A DNA stretch of 40,089 bases, taken from an uncultured Oscillospiraceae bacterium. Lineage in GTDB: Bacteria > Bacillota > Clostridia > Oscillospirales > Oscillospiraceae. Shown piece after piece: positions 16,082 to 24,514 of this stretch (its first letter is position 1; each line of letters begins with the position of its first letter). The position numbers were made by a program, and so were the translations under genes. Below the pieces are notes generated by a model. It saw only the letters and a program-made list of their open reading frames with translations, made no database searches and had not been told where the DNA came from. Location: NCBI GenBank assembly GCA_910584605.1, contig CAJUAW010000010.1, positions 1 to 40,089 on the forward strand, read 5' to 3'.

Positions 16082-18208
16082 ATGAAGGTTATTAAACGGG
16101 ACGGCTCCAGTGTGGACTACGACCGCAGCAAAATTGTCACCGCGATTGAAAAGGCCAACGCTGAAGTCCCTGAAGCGGAGCGGATGTGCCGGGCGGACAT
16201 CGACGCCATCATCGACGGCATCGAGGGCCAGAAGCGCCCCCGCATGCTGGTGGAGGACATCCAGGACCTGGTGGAGCAGGGGCTGGTGGCCCGGAACAAG
16301 TTCCACCTGGCCAAGACCTATATCATCTACCGCTACAACCGGGCGCTGGTCCGGAAGGCCAATACCACCGACGAATCCATCCTGGCCCTGCTGCGCAACG
16401 AAAACAAGGAGCTGGCCGAGGAGAACTCCAATAAAAACACCATGATCGCCGCCACCCAGCGGGATTACATCGCCGGAGAGGTGAGCCGGGACCTGACCCG
16501 GCGTATTCTTTTGCCCGAGCACATCTCCAAGGCCCACGACGAGGGAGCCATCCACTTCCACGACGCCGACTACTTCATCCAGCCCATCTTCAACTGCTGC
16601 CTGATCAACATCGGGGACATGCTGGAAAACGGCACCGTGATGAACGGCAAGCTCATCGAAAGCCCCAAGACCTTCCAGGTGGCCTGCACCATCACCACCC
16701 AGATCATCGCCTGCGTGGCCTCCAACCAGTACGGCGGCCAGTCGGTGGACCTGCGCCACCTGGGCAAATACCTGCGCCGCAGCCGGGAGAAATTCAGGGC
16801 CCATATCGCCTATGAGTGCGCCGGAAAGGTGGACGAGTCCACCATGGAGCGGCTGGTGATGGACCAGCTCAAGTGCGAGCTGAAAAACGGGGTGCAGACC
16901 CTCCAGTACCAGATCAACACCCTGATGACCACCAACGGCCAGTCCCCCTTCGTCACCCTGTTCCTCAACCTTCAGGAAGGCGACCCCTACATCGAGGAGA
17001 ACGCCATGATCATTGAGGAGGTCCTCCGCCAGCGGCTGGAGGGCATCAAGAACGAGAAGGGCGTGTTCATCACCCCCGCCTTCCCCAAGCTGGTCTACGT
17101 GCTGGACGAGCACAACTGCCTGAAGGGAGGCGCCTACGACTACCTCACCGAGCTGGCCGTGAAGTGCTCCGCCAAGCGGATGTATCCCGACTATATCTCC
17201 GCCAAGAAGATGCGGGAGAACTACCAGGGCAACGTCTTCTCCCCCATGGGCTGCCGGTCCTTCCTGGCCCCCTGGAAGGACGGGGACGGAAACTACAAGT
17301 TCGAGGGCCGGTTCAACCAGGGGGTGGTCTCCCTCAATCTGCCCCAGATCGGCATCCTCGCCAATGGCGACGAGGAAGCATTCTGGGCGTTGCTGGAGGA
17401 GCGGCTGGACCTGTGCTTCGAGGCCATTATGTGCCGCCACAACGCCCTGAAGCAGGTGCGCTCCGACTCCTCCCCCATCCACTGGCAGTACGGCGCCATC
17501 GCCCGCCTGCCCAAGGGGGCCTCCATCGAGCCTCTGCTCTACGGGGGCTACTCCTCCATCTCGCTGGGCTACATCGGTCTGTATGAGGTGACCAAGCTGG
17601 TGAAGGGGGTCAGTCACACCCAGGAGGGGGGCACCGAGTTCGCTCTGGCGGTGATGAACCGGCTGCGCCGTGCCTGCGATGACTGGAAGGCGGAGACCAA
17701 CATCGGCTTCGCCCTCTACGGCACCCCTGCCGAGAGCCTGTGTTACCGCTTCGCCCGCATTGACAAGGAACGCTTTGGGACCATCCCTGACGTCACCGAC
17801 AAGGGATACTACACCAACAGCTACCACGTGGATGTGCGGGAGAAGATCGACGCCTTCGACAAGTTCACCTTTGAGAGCCAGTTCCAAAAAATCTCCACCG
17901 GCGGCTGCATCTCCTATGTGGAGATCCCCAATCTGCGCCACAATCTGGAGGCGCTGAAGGACGTAGTCCGGTTCATTTACGACAACATCCAGTACGCCGA
18001 GTTCAACACCAAGAGCGACTACTGCCAGTGCTGCGGCTTCGACGGGGAGATCGAGATCAACGAGGAGTTCCAGTGGGAGTGTCCTGTCTGCCATAACACC
18101 GACCAGTCCAAGATGAACGTCACCCGCCGGACCTGCGGGTATCTGGGAGAAAACTTCTGGAATGTGGGCAAGACCAAGGAGATCAAGGCGAGAGTTCTGC
18201 ATCTGTAA
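16082..18208 (+). CDS. nrdD: Anaerobic ribonucleoside-triphosphate reductase (class III)
   Basis: A glycyl-radical enzyme that reduces ribonucleoside triphosphates to deoxy forms without oxygen. An N-terminal ATP-cone (about 1-95, starting MKVIKRDGSSVDYDRSKI) gives allosteric control by ATP/dATP. The catalytic barrel follows, then a C-terminal zinc site with CQCCG and CPVCHN, and the glycyl radical site RRTCGYLG with Gly686. The 708-residue length is normal. The start at 16082 follows GAGAGGAGA; an upstream in-frame ATG at 16013 lies too close to the promoter. Its activase nrdG lies two genes downstream, with a YcxB-like gene between. Confidence 0.97.
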   Translation: MKVIKRDGSSVDYDRSKIVTAIEKANAEVPEAERMCRADIDAIIDGIEGQKRPRMLVEDIQDLVEQGLVARNKFHLAKTYIIYRYNRALVRKANTTDESILALLRNENKELAEENSNKNTMIAATQRDYIAGEVSRDLTRRILLPEHISKAHDEGAIHFHDADYFIQPIFNCCLINIGDMLENGTVMNGKLIESPKTFQVACTITTQIIACVASNQYGGQSVDLRHLGKYLRRSREKFRAHIAYECAGKVDESTMERLVMDQLKCELKNGVQTLQYQINTLMTTNGQSPFVTLFLNLQEGDPYIEENAMIIEEVLRQRLEGIKNEKGVFITPAFPKLVYVLDEHNCLKGGAYDYLTELAVKCSAKRMYPDYISAKKMRENYQGNVFSPMGCRSFLAPWKDGDGNYKFEGRFNQGVVSLNLPQIGILANGDEEAFWALLEERLDLCFEAIMCRHNALKQVRSDSSPIHWQYGAIARLPKGASIEPLLYGGYSSISLGYIGLYEVTKLVKGVSHTQEGGTEFALAVMNRLRRACDDWKAETNIGFALYGTPAESLCYRFARIDKERFGTIPDVTDKGYYTNSYHVDVREKIDAFDKFTFESQFQKISTGGCISYVEIPNLRHNLEALKDVVRFIYDNIQYAEFNTKSDYCQCCGFDGEIEINEEFQWECPVCHNTDQSKMNVTRRTCGYLGENFWNVGKTKEIKARVLHL

Positions 18209-18270
18209 TCGTTTTTCTGTAGGGGCGGCACAGAGGCCGTCCCCTGCTTCATTCAAGGAGATGACCTGAA

Positions 18271-18786
18271 ATGGATCAATACCGGACAACCGGTGTTATG
18301 GACAAAGTGGCCCTGCAAGAGGTGCAGAAATATCTATTCCGCACCCGGCTGGACTGGGTCAGATGGATTGCTGTGGCGGTCATTGCCGGATGCGCCTTGC
18401 TGGCCCTCATTGCGAGGGACTGGTTTGACGGGGGGCTGTATCTGTTCTTAGCGGCATTCGTTTTTCTGTTCCCCCGCCTGATCCAAAGACGGTATATCAA
18501 GAATCAGCTCGCCCGGATGCGGGAGAATTCCCCGGAAGGGGTCACCCGCTACGAGAGCTTTTTCACAGCAGACGGCGTAGTCCTGCGCAATCTGACGATT
18601 CACGGAGAGGCCTCCCTCCGCTATGAGAGCCTGTCCGTAGCGGCCTCCACCCCTAATCTCTTTTTTGTGATGAGCAAATCCCGGCAGTTTTTCCTGGTAT
18701 TTAAGGACTGCCTCACCCCGGAACAGCGGGAGAGCTTTTTGCCCTTTCTGAAAGAGAGATGCCCCAAGCTGAAAATCATGCGCTAA
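18271..18786 (+). CDS. YcxB-like membrane protein between nrdD and nrdG
   Basis: A 171-residue protein with two adjacent membrane helices near the N-terminus (about 32-50 and 53-70, including WIAVAVIAGCALLALIA), and a cytosolic C-terminal part with RYESLSVAASTPNLFFVMSK and the following SRQFFLVFK. This layout matches the YcxB family, whose C-terminal domain resembles PH-like folds; function is unknown. AAGGAG precedes the ATG. It lies 62 bases after nrdD and ends 10 bases before nrdG, so it is co-transcribed with the anaerobic reductase pair. A direct role in ribonucleotide reduction is not indicated. Confidence 0.8.
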   Translation: MDQYRTTGVMDKVALQEVQKYLFRTRLDWVRWIAVAVIAGCALLALIARDWFDGGLYLFLAAFVFLFPRLIQRRYIKNQLARMRENSPEGVTRYESFFTADGVVLRNLTIHGEASLRYESLSVAASTPNLFFVMSKSRQFFLVFKDCLTPEQRESFLPFLKERCPKLKIMR

Positions 18787-18796
18787 GGAGAGCATT

Positions 18797-19318
18797 ATGA
18801 ACTACGCCGATATTAAAAAGGTAGACGTGGCCAACGGACCCGGGGTGCGGGTATCCCTGTTTGTGTCCGGGTGCAGCCACCGGTGCGAGGGGTGCTTCAA
18901 CCCGGAGACCTGGGATTTTTCCTACGGCGTCCCCTTCGGGGAGGCGGAGATCCAGCAGATCCTCACCTTCCTGGCCCCAGACCACATCCGGGGGCTGTCC
19001 CTGCTGGGGGGCGAGCCCTTTGAGCCGGACAACCAGCGGGCCGTGCTGGAGCTGGTCCGCCGGGTGCGCAGGGAGCTGCCCGGAAAAACCGTCTGGTGCT
19101 ACACCGGTTACCTCTTCGAGGAGCTGGCCGGCAACCAGGTGGGAACCCACAGCCGGACCCTGCTGGAGGGGCTGGACGTGCTGGTGGACGGCCCCTTCGT
19201 TCTGGCGAAGAAGGACCTGGGCTTGCGGTTCCGGGGCTCCCACAACCAGCGGATCATCGACGTGCCCGCCTCCCTCCAGGCTGGAGAGGTCCGGCTGGCG
19301 GAGGAATATATGCAATAA
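18797..19318 (+). CDS. nrdG: Anaerobic ribonucleoside-triphosphate reductase activating protein
   Basis: A radical-SAM activase that creates the glycyl radical on NrdD. The 4Fe-4S motif CxxxCxxC is CSHRCEGC (Cys26, 30, 33), preceded by NGPGVRVSLFVSG. SLLGGEPF is the radical-SAM GGE motif binding S-adenosylmethionine. The 173-residue length is typical of short NrdG. AAGGAGAG precedes the ATG. It is the last gene of the nrdD-YcxB-nrdG unit, ended by the hairpin at 19316-19360. Confidence 0.97.
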   Translation: MNYADIKKVDVANGPGVRVSLFVSGCSHRCEGCFNPETWDFSYGVPFGEAEIQQILTFLAPDHIRGLSLLGGEPFEPDNQRAVLELVRRVRRELPGKTVWCYTGYLFEELAGNQVGTHSRTLLEGLDVLVDGPFVLAKKDLGLRFRGSHNQRIIDVPASLQAGEVRLAEEYMQ

Positions 19319-19360
19319 AAGAGCGCAGATTCCACGTCGTGGGAATCTGCGCTCTTTTAT
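19316..19360. terminator. Bidirectional terminator between nrdG and the ABC operon
   Basis: AAAAGAGCGCAGATTCC pairs with GGAATCTGCGCTCTTTT around a short loop. The A and T runs at the stem ends make it functional on both strands, as expected for convergent units. Confidence 0.9.
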
Positions 19361-19938
19361 TGCTGATGCAGCGGCGGACCGTCCAGCCGGATCACCCGGT
19401 CCGCGCAGGACAGGACGGCCTCCTCGTGGCTGATCAGCAGGACGGGGGCGGGAAGGGTCTTCAGCCGCTCCAGGATGCGCAGGGCACGGGGGAGGTCCAC
19501 TCCGGCGAAGGGCTCATCCAGCAGATAGAGCCGGGCGGGGAGGGCCAGACAGCGGGCCAAAGCCAGGCGGCGGCCCATGCCCCCGGACAGGGCGGCGGGC
19601 CGGGTCCTCTCCTCACCGGTCAGCTCGGCCAGCGCCAGAAGGCCGGGGACCGCGTCCCGGCGATCCTGGGGAAGGACGTCGGTGAGGTGCTGCTCCACCG
19701 TCCGCCAGGGGAGCAGGCGGTCGTCCTGAAAGAGGAGGGCGGTCTCCTGGGGGGCGAGCCCCTCCACTGTGCCGCCCTGAAGGGGCTGAAGTCCGGCCAG
19801 CACCCGGAGCAGGGTGGTTTTCCCGCAGCCGGAGGGCCCGCTGAGGGCGGTGACGCCGCTGTCCGGCAGGGTCAGGGAGAAGCGGTCCAGGACCGCCCTG
19901 TCCCCGAAGGAGACAGTGAGGCTCCTGCAGACGGTCAC
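19357..19938 (-). CDS. ABC transporter ATP-binding protein (NitT/TauT type)
   Basis: Nucleotide-binding subunit of an importer. Walker A is GPSGCGKTT, the Q-loop [12 protein letters not shown], the signature [13 protein letters not shown], Walker B LYLLDEP and the switch histidine is in [15 protein letters not shown] is characteristic of SsuB/TauB/NrtD-like ATPases for sulfonates, taurine, nitrate or thiamine precursors. A GTG at 19938 overlaps the permease stop (GTGA) behind a G-rich ribosome site, so I prefer it. An ATG at 19959 inside the permease gene is possible. At about 193 residues it is a compact family member. The transported compound is not evident. Confidence 0.92.
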   Translation of the reverse strand: MTVCRSLTVSFGDRAVLDRFSLTLPDSGVTALSGPSGCGKTTLLRVLAGLQPLQGGTVEGLAPQETALLFQDDRLLPWRTVEQHLTDVLPQDRRDAVPGLLALAELTGEERTRPAALSGGMGRRLALARCLALPARLYLLDEPFAGVDLPRALRILERLKTLPAPVLLISHEEAVLSCADRVIRLDGPPLHQQ

Positions 19939-20717
19939 GCGCCCCACCCCCTTCCCCATCGGGCCAGACAGGTGCGGAGGATGCGCTCCAGCACCATGCT
20001 CAGGGCCACGGTCACCGCCGTCCAGGCGAAAAGCTCAGGGATGTCCAGATAATACTTGGTGTAATAGATCTGCTGGCCCAGGGAGGGCTCCGGCAGGCAG
20101 AGCACCTCGGCGGCCACCCCGGACTTCCAGGCCAGACCGGTGGCGGTGGTGAGGGCGGACAGGATGTAAGGCCTCAGGGAGGGCAGATACAGGAGACGGA
20201 CCGTTTTCCAGCGGGAGAAGCGGCAGACTCTGGCCAGCTCCAGCAGCTTTTGGTCGACCGCCTGGATGCCTCGGGCCAGATGGTCCCACACCACAGGCAT
20301 CACCATCAGGGCAGAGATCACCGCCGGGACGTTGTTCCGTCCCGTCCACAGCAGCACCAGCAGAATGAAGGATGCCACCGGCGCGGCCCGCACCACCCGG
20401 ATGGCGGGGGAGAGCAGCCGGTCCGCCCAGGGGGAGGCGCAGGTCAGCACCGCCAGCAGGGCTCCCAAGGCGGCTCCCCAGACCAGGCCCAGGGCGATGC
20501 GGCCCAGGGAGGTCAGCACGGCCCCCCAGAACTCCCCCGTCCCCGCCATCGCGGTCAGGGCGGTCCAGACGGAGGCGGGATAGGGGAGCAGCAGCTCGTT
20601 GCCCCGTCCGTTCACGCGGCGGTCCACCAAAAGGGCGCAGACCTGCCAGACCCCCAGCCAGAAGGCGGGGGCCGGCAGGGCGTATAACAGCTTTTTCAGG
20701 GGCTTAGCCCACCCCAT
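19935..20717 (-). CDS. ABC transporter permease (NitT/TauT type)
   Basis: Integral membrane subunit with about six helices. The EAA-type coupling loop [20 protein letters not shown] and the following SLRPYI interact with the ATPase. [21 protein letters not shown] is typical of SsuC/TauC-like permeases. The ATG at 20717 overlaps the end of the substrate-binding gene by 14 bases; a TTG at 20750 is an alternative. The downstream ATPase overlaps by four bases, so the three transporter genes are coupled. Confidence 0.92.
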   Translation of the reverse strand: MGWAKPLKKLLYALPAPAFWLGVWQVCALLVDRRVNGRGNELLLPYPASVWTALTAMAGTGEFWGAVLTSLGRIALGLVWGAALGALLAVLTCASPWADRLLSPAIRVVRAAPVASFILLVLLWTGRNNVPAVISALMVMPVVWDHLARGIQAVDQKLLELARVCRFSRWKTVRLLYLPSLRPYILSALTTATGLAWKSGVAAEVLCLPEPSLGQQIYYTKYYLDIPELFAWTAVTVALSMVLERILRTCLARWGRGWGA

Positions 20718-21777
20718 AGTAGAAGGAGTCGTAGGGCAGGCCGCCGCCAATGGATTCCGGGGCCGCCTGGAAGAGGATGGAGTAGTAGTCCTCCAGCATG
20801 TCCTTCATCTCCTGCCCGATAATAAGGGTGAGGGCGCACTGGGGGATGGCCTTCTCCGCCACCTTCTCGTTGGGCAGGATGCCCAGCTCCACCGCCAGAG
20901 AGCCCGCGCCCGGACCCTCCATGAAGGAAATGGAGTCTCCGTACAGATCGATGAAGGCCGCAATCAAAGCAGGGTCGCTCTTCTCAATGAACTCGGTGCG
21001 GGCCACAACACAGCCCATGGGCAGCTCGGAGCCCTCCAGGTCCCTCCAGGCGTCGGTCAGGGAAACGGCCTCCCGCACAGCGCTGTCCTGAACCATCAGG
21101 GCGGTGGCGGCGGGAACGGGGAGCATACAGATCCCCGCGTCAGAGGAGGTGATCTTGGCGGTGATCTCCTGGGGGGTGAGCCACTCAATATTTACGTCGG
21201 AGGGGTCCACCCCATTGCCGGTCAGCAGATGGTTCAGGATGTGCTCCGGGTTGGCCCCCTTGGTGTTGGAGGGGCAGTACAGGGTCTTGCCCTTCAGGTC
21301 GGCCATGGAGTGGACGGTGTCCCCCTTCTCCAGGATGTAGAGCACCCCCAGGGTGTTGACAGCCAGCACCTGGATGGAGTCGGGGTTCTTGGCGGACAGA
21401 ACGGCGGCGGCATTGGTGGCGATGGCGGCGACATCCACGGTCTTGTTGTTCAGCGCGGCCTGGACCTCGGTGTTGTCCGTGACGATGGTGCTGTCCAGGA
21501 TGAAGGGCATATCCGTAAAGGCGTTTTCAGCGGAGTAGTATTCCATCAGCCAGGAGGCCCCCACCCCGGTGGGGCCGGAGAGGGCCATAAACTTGATGAC
21601 CGGGGCGTCTGCCTCCGGGGTGGACTGGCTGCTGTCCTGGTCGGAGCCGTCCGGCTGGCTGGAGCTGGAGCCGGGAGCGGCGGAGCTGGAGGTCCCGGCA
21701 GGGGTCTTGGGCCCGCAGCCCGCCAGCAGAGACAGGGCCAGGGCGGCGGTGAGCAAAAGTGACAAGGTACGTTTCAT
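20704..21777 (-). CDS. ABC transporter substrate-binding lipoprotein
   Basis: Extracellular binding protein of the importer. It has a signal peptide MKRTLSLLLTAALALSLLAGC with lipobox LAGC, then a low-complexity Ser/Pro/Gln/Asp linker. A bilobed domain follows with IKFMALSGPTGVGASWLMEY and LKGKTLYCPSNTKGANPEHI, resembling NMT1/SsuA-like receptors. The start at 21777 has AAGGAAG upstream. It follows the Crp-family regulator with only 20 bases between, so it lacks a separate promoter. The ligand is unknown; nitrate, sulfonate or another small organic compound are family possibilities only. Confidence 0.9.
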   Translation of the reverse strand: MKRTLSLLLTAALALSLLAGCGPKTPAGTSSSAAPGSSSSQPDGSDQDSSQSTPEADAPVIKFMALSGPTGVGASWLMEYYSAENAFTDMPFILDSTIVTDNTEVQAALNNKTVDVAAIATNAAAVLSAKNPDSIQVLAVNTLGVLYILEKGDTVHSMADLKGKTLYCPSNTKGANPEHILNHLLTGNGVDPSDVNIEWLTPQEITAKITSSDAGICMLPVPAATALMVQDSAVREAVSLTDAWRDLEGSELPMGCVVARTEFIEKSDPALIAAFIDLYGDSISFMEGPGAGSLAVELGILPNEKVAEKAIPQCALTLIIGQEMKDMLEDYYSILFQAAPESIGGGLPYDSFYYGVG

Positions 21778-21797
21778 GGCAAATCTTCCTTTCTTGT

Positions 21798-22436
21798 TCA
21801 CAGAACTGTCTCCAGTCCCGCAGGATCAACAATGGTGATGGTCTTGCCCTGCCGGAGGATGAGGCCGCTGTCCTCCAGGGCGGAGAAGGCCCGGTAAAGG
21901 GAGGCCCGGCTCACCCCCAGCCGCTGGCACAGCTGGGTGGCTGGGCAGGAGCTGTCCCCGCCGGCCAGCAGGTAGCGGGCCAGCTTACCCTCCACCCCCG
22001 GCTGGGCCAGGGTCTGAAGCCGTCCGGAGAGGAAGCGGATGCGTCCAGTCAGGTAGCGCAGATAGTTTTCCCGGATCTGGCTGTGTTCAGCCAGGAGCCG
22101 GTCCATCAGCTGCTGGTCCAGCATCAGGCACCGGCTGGCTCCTTTGGCGGTGATGGTGGAGGCAAATTCCCGCTCGCCGCTGTACAGGGCGGCCGCACCG
22201 AACAGGTCCCCCGGCTCCAGCGCGCTGACCGCCAGCGTCCCTTTGGTCACCTGGAGCTGCCCGGACAGCACCACCCCCAGGCTACGGCGGAAGTGCCGGG
22301 GACTATACACCACCTGTCCGGACGAAAACTCCGTCCGCTCCGCCTCCTCCGCCAGCTGGCGCAGAAGACCCTTCTCCGTCCCCCGGAACAGGGGGCAGGC
22401 GGACAGCAGGGCAGTCTCTTCCTCTGTGAGCGGCAA
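21798..22436 (-). CDS. Crp/Fnr-family transcription regulator
   Basis: A sensor-regulator with an N-terminal cyclic-nucleotide-binding-like beta-roll (about 10-125, with FSSGQVVYSPRHFRRSLGVV and LEPGDLFGAAALYSG) and a C-terminal winged helix (TQLCQRLGVSRASLYRAFSA). There is no N-terminal Cys cluster of the Fnr type, so the signal is unlikely to be an Fe-S cluster. The start is probably the TTG at 22436, because GGAGG lies eight bases upstream; a TTG at 22451 has no such site. It heads the ABC importer operon and probably controls it. A palindrome at 22448-22475 lies in its promoter. Confidence 0.9.
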   Translation of the reverse strand: MPLTEEETALLSACPLFRGTEKGLLRQLAEEAERTEFSSGQVVYSPRHFRRSLGVVLSGQLQVTKGTLAVSALEPGDLFGAAALYSGEREFASTITAKGASRCLMLDQQLMDRLLAEHSQIRENYLRYLTGRIRFLSGRLQTLAQPGVEGKLARYLLAGGDSSCPATQLCQRLGVSRASLYRAFSALEDSGLILRQGKTITIVDPAGLETVL

Positions 22437-22447
22437 GGCTGTCGCCT

Positions 22448-22475
22448 CCAAACTGTCTTATTTGAGACGGTTTGG
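22448..22475. promoter_or_regulatory. Palindromic operator at the Crp-family promoter
   Basis: CCAAACTGTCTTATTTGAGACGGTTTGG has arms CCAAAC.GTCT and AGAC.GTTTGG, symmetric over 28 bases with one mismatched position pair. It lies between the -10 and the start codon, covering the expected transcription start. A bound Crp-family dimer there would block transcription, so negative autoregulation is the simplest reading. Confidence 0.75.
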
Positions 22476-22504
22476 ATTATACAGGAGGAGCAGGAAAAAG
22501 TCAA
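22476..22504 (-). promoter_or_regulatory. Promoter of the Crp-ABC importer operon
   Basis: On the minus strand TTGACT (22499-22504) and TATAAT (22476-22481) are exactly 17 bases apart. The -35 directly adjoins the rubrerythrin terminator hairpin. Confidence 0.85.
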
Positions 22505-22530
22505 CCCCGGCAGTCCAAAAACTGCCGGGG
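22505..22530 (-). terminator. Terminator after rubrerythrin
   Basis: A 10-bp stem CCCCGGCAGT/ACTGCCGGGG with a six-base loop is followed on the minus strand by TTGACTTTTTCC. It ends the long fum-rubrerythrin gene string. The same T-rich tail contains the -35 of the next operon, an economical overlap. Confidence 0.75.
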
Positions 22531-22541
22531 TTTTGTGTTTC

Positions 22542-23102
22542 CTATTCGTAGTAGTCCACCAGCTCAAAGGCGCCGATGGCCTGGCACACATCACACAGGT
22601 CAGGCCGTTCCTCAAACACCGCACCGCAGAACTGACAGCGGTAGCCGGTCTTCTTCTGCCGGGCGGCGGGCTTCTCCTGGGCCGGGGCGGGAGCCTGCTC
22701 CGGAGCGGCCTGGGCCAGCTTGGCCAGCAGGGTCATAAAGCGGTTCTCGTGGCTGCGCTCGATGTCGGCCACCTTTTCGAACATGACGGCGACGTCCTCC
22801 AGCCCCTCGGCCCTGGCCTGGGCGGCGAAGCCGGGGTACATGTCGTGCCACTCGCTGTACTCCCCCATGGCGGCCTGGGTCAGGCACCCGACGGTGTCGG
22901 TTGGCTTGCCGTAGAGCAGCTCGAACCAGAACTTGGCGTGCATCATCTCGTTTTTTGCCATCTGCTCAAAGGCGGCGGCCGCCTCCTCGTCCCCGTTGGC
23001 CCGGGCGGCCATGGCAAAGTAGGTGTACTTGTTGCGGGCGATGGATTCCCCCGCCAGGGCCTTGCGGAGATTTTCCGCAGTTTTCGTGTTTTTGATGTCC
23101 AT
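22542..23102 (-). CDS. Rubrerythrin
   Basis: A di-iron peroxidase protecting anaerobes from hydrogen peroxide. The ferritin-like domain (1-125) carries the paired ligands Glu19, Glu52-x-x-His55, Glu81 and Glu115-x-x-His118. After an Ala/Pro-rich linker (132-148), the C-terminal rubredoxin domain has Cys156/159 and Cys170/173 for its iron. The 186-residue length is normal. AGGAGG precedes the ATG. It lies 35 bases after the TPR-SUFU gene on the same strand, so it may be the last gene of the fum unit; a private promoter in the short gap was not evident. Confidence 0.97.
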   Translation of the reverse strand: MDIKNTKTAENLRKALAGESIARNKYTYFAMAARANGDEEAAAAFEQMAKNEMMHAKFWFELLYGKPTDTVGCLTQAAMGEYSEWHDMYPGFAAQARAEGLEDVAVMFEKVADIERSHENRFMTLLAKLAQAAPEQAPAPAQEKPAARQKKTGYRCQFCGAVFEERPDLCDVCQAIGAFELVDYYE

Positions 23103-23137
23103 GTCTGTTTCCTCCTGTTTTGAATATAGCGGCAGGC

Positions 23138-24514
23138 TTACTCGTCCTCGTACAGTTCCGGCCGGAATACCCCGTCCTCCCCCCGGCTCCAGGCGGTGCC
23201 GGGTTCGGAATCCAGCAGCGGGATGATGTCCGGATCGTAGTTGCAGATGGTGTTCAGGGCATAGACGCCGGAACGGTCCGGATCGTCCATACAGCCGCTG
23301 CCCTCGTCCCCGGCGGCGAAGCGCCAGCCGCTGTCCCAGGCCGCGTCTCCGTCGCCGGGCTCCTCCCGCCAGCAGTAGCCCACAGGGCTGCCCTCCACCA
23401 CGATCCGGTCGGTGGCAATACAGCCCTGGGGACCGTCCCCCTGATAGAGCTCCTTCAGCTCCTCCCGGGGGATGGCGAAGGCCTTTTCCGGCCTGTCGGG
23501 GCAGACGCTGGGCCGCTGGAGGTCCACCACTGTCAGCTGCTCCGGCGTGAACCGGGCCAGCAGGGACTGGGCGTCGTGGGCCATCTTGAACTGCATCTCC
23601 TCAAAGTGGAGGGGGATCATCTGGTAAAAATTCACCTCATCCCCGCCGGGGAGGGGACAGCACACCGCCTCCTTATCAAAGCCCTGGGGCTCGGTGAGGA
23701 TCAGGCCGCACAGACGGGTGTTGTCCGCAAAGGGGGCGTCCTCCGGGTTGGCGATGGTATGGCCCCAGCCCAGCCAGCCGTCCTCCTGAATGGGCAGGCG
23801 GGCCAGGATCTTCAGCCACCGGAGCGGCCAGTACCAGCGCTCATCGCCGTTCTCCACCTGCCAGTCCGGAGGAAGGGTGACCATAATTTCCGCCCGCTCC
23901 AGCTTCATTCCGGCCAGCTCCTCGGGTACGTTCATCCGGTGGGCCCCCATGCCGAAGGTGGACAGAACGTAGTAATTCCGCTCCGGGGTGGGATTCATGA
24001 TGTAGATGTCCACGTGGATGTCCGGGGAGATGATCTCGTGGAACACATTGCCGCAGGGGCCAAAGTATTTCTCCAGGTGGGCCTCCACCGCGTCCCAGTC
24101 CTCCTGCTCATACATCTCCGGGCGGTAGGTTTTGGCGGAGATGTATTGTTCACACATTTGGATGAACTGTTCCGCGTCCTGGTCCTCCGGGTCCAGCTCC
24201 AGCGTCCGTTCGAAGCAGGCCAGAGCCTCCTTCTCCCGGTCCTGGTAGAACAGGGAGTAGCCCAGGCGGTAGTGCCACAGGGGGTCGTCCGCCCCCTCCT
24301 CCGCCACCGAGCGCAGCAGCTCCTCCGCCCGCTCCAGCTGGCTCCGGAACTCCGGCTGGTCCAGATCGGCAACGTTGTTGTAGGCCCTGGCCAGCTGGCA
24401 GGTGAGGGCGTAGTCCAGGGGCTGGGTCCGGCTCCGCTCCTCTAACGTGTCGATAATGCTTTGGTACGCCTCCTCCTGGTTCCACTGGTCCAGCAGGGAC
24501 AACAGATCATCCAT
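23138..24514 (-). CDS. TPR - suppressor-of-fused - DUF2185 fusion protein
   Basis: A 458-residue, acidic, soluble protein in three parts. Residues about 35-115 are TPR-like (HYRLGYSLFYQDREKEALAC followed by FERTLELDPED). Residues about 145-325 resemble the SUFU domain (NVFHEIISPDIHVDIYIMNP, and the following YYVLSTFGMGAHRM). Residues about 366-450 resemble DUF2185/Imm33 (IATDRIVVEGSPVGYCWREE, then DSGWRFAAGDE). Bacterial SUFU and Imm33 domains are known toxin-immunity modules. AGGAGG lies seven bases before the ATG, which overlaps the upstream stop by eight bases. No toxin lies nearby. Domain calls are by eye. Confidence 0.82.
   Translation of the reverse strand: MDDLLSLLDQWNQEEAYQSIIDTLEERSRTQPLDYALTCQLARAYNNVADLDQPEFRSQLERAEELLRSVAEEGADDPLWHYRLGYSLFYQDREKEALACFERTLELDPEDQDAEQFIQMCEQYISAKTYRPEMYEQEDWDAVEAHLEKYFGPCGNVFHEIISPDIHVDIYIMNPTPERNYYVLSTFGMGAHRMNVPEELAGMKLERAEIMVTLPPDWQVENGDERWYWPLRWLKILARLPIQEDGWLGWGHTIANPEDAPFADNTRLCGLILTEPQGFDKEAVCCPLPGGDEVNFYQMIPLHFEEMQFKMAHDAQSLLARFTPEQLTVVDLQRPSVCPDRPEKAFAIPREELKELYQGDGPQGCIATDRIVVEGSPVGYCWREEPGDGDAAWDSGWRFAAGDEGSGCMDDPDRSGVYALNTICNYDPDIIPLLDSEPGTAWSRGEDGVFRPELYEDE

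Noticed and set aside
18215-18250. A hairpin AGGGGCGGC/GCCGTCCCCT between nrdD and the YcxB-like gene as a terminator
   Set aside because: The stem is imperfect and no T run follows it; the genes appear to be one unit.
19338-19959. ATG at 19959 as the start of the ABC ATPase
   Set aside because: It has no ribosome site and lies within the permease gene; the GTG at 19938 overlaps the permease stop in the usual coupled way.
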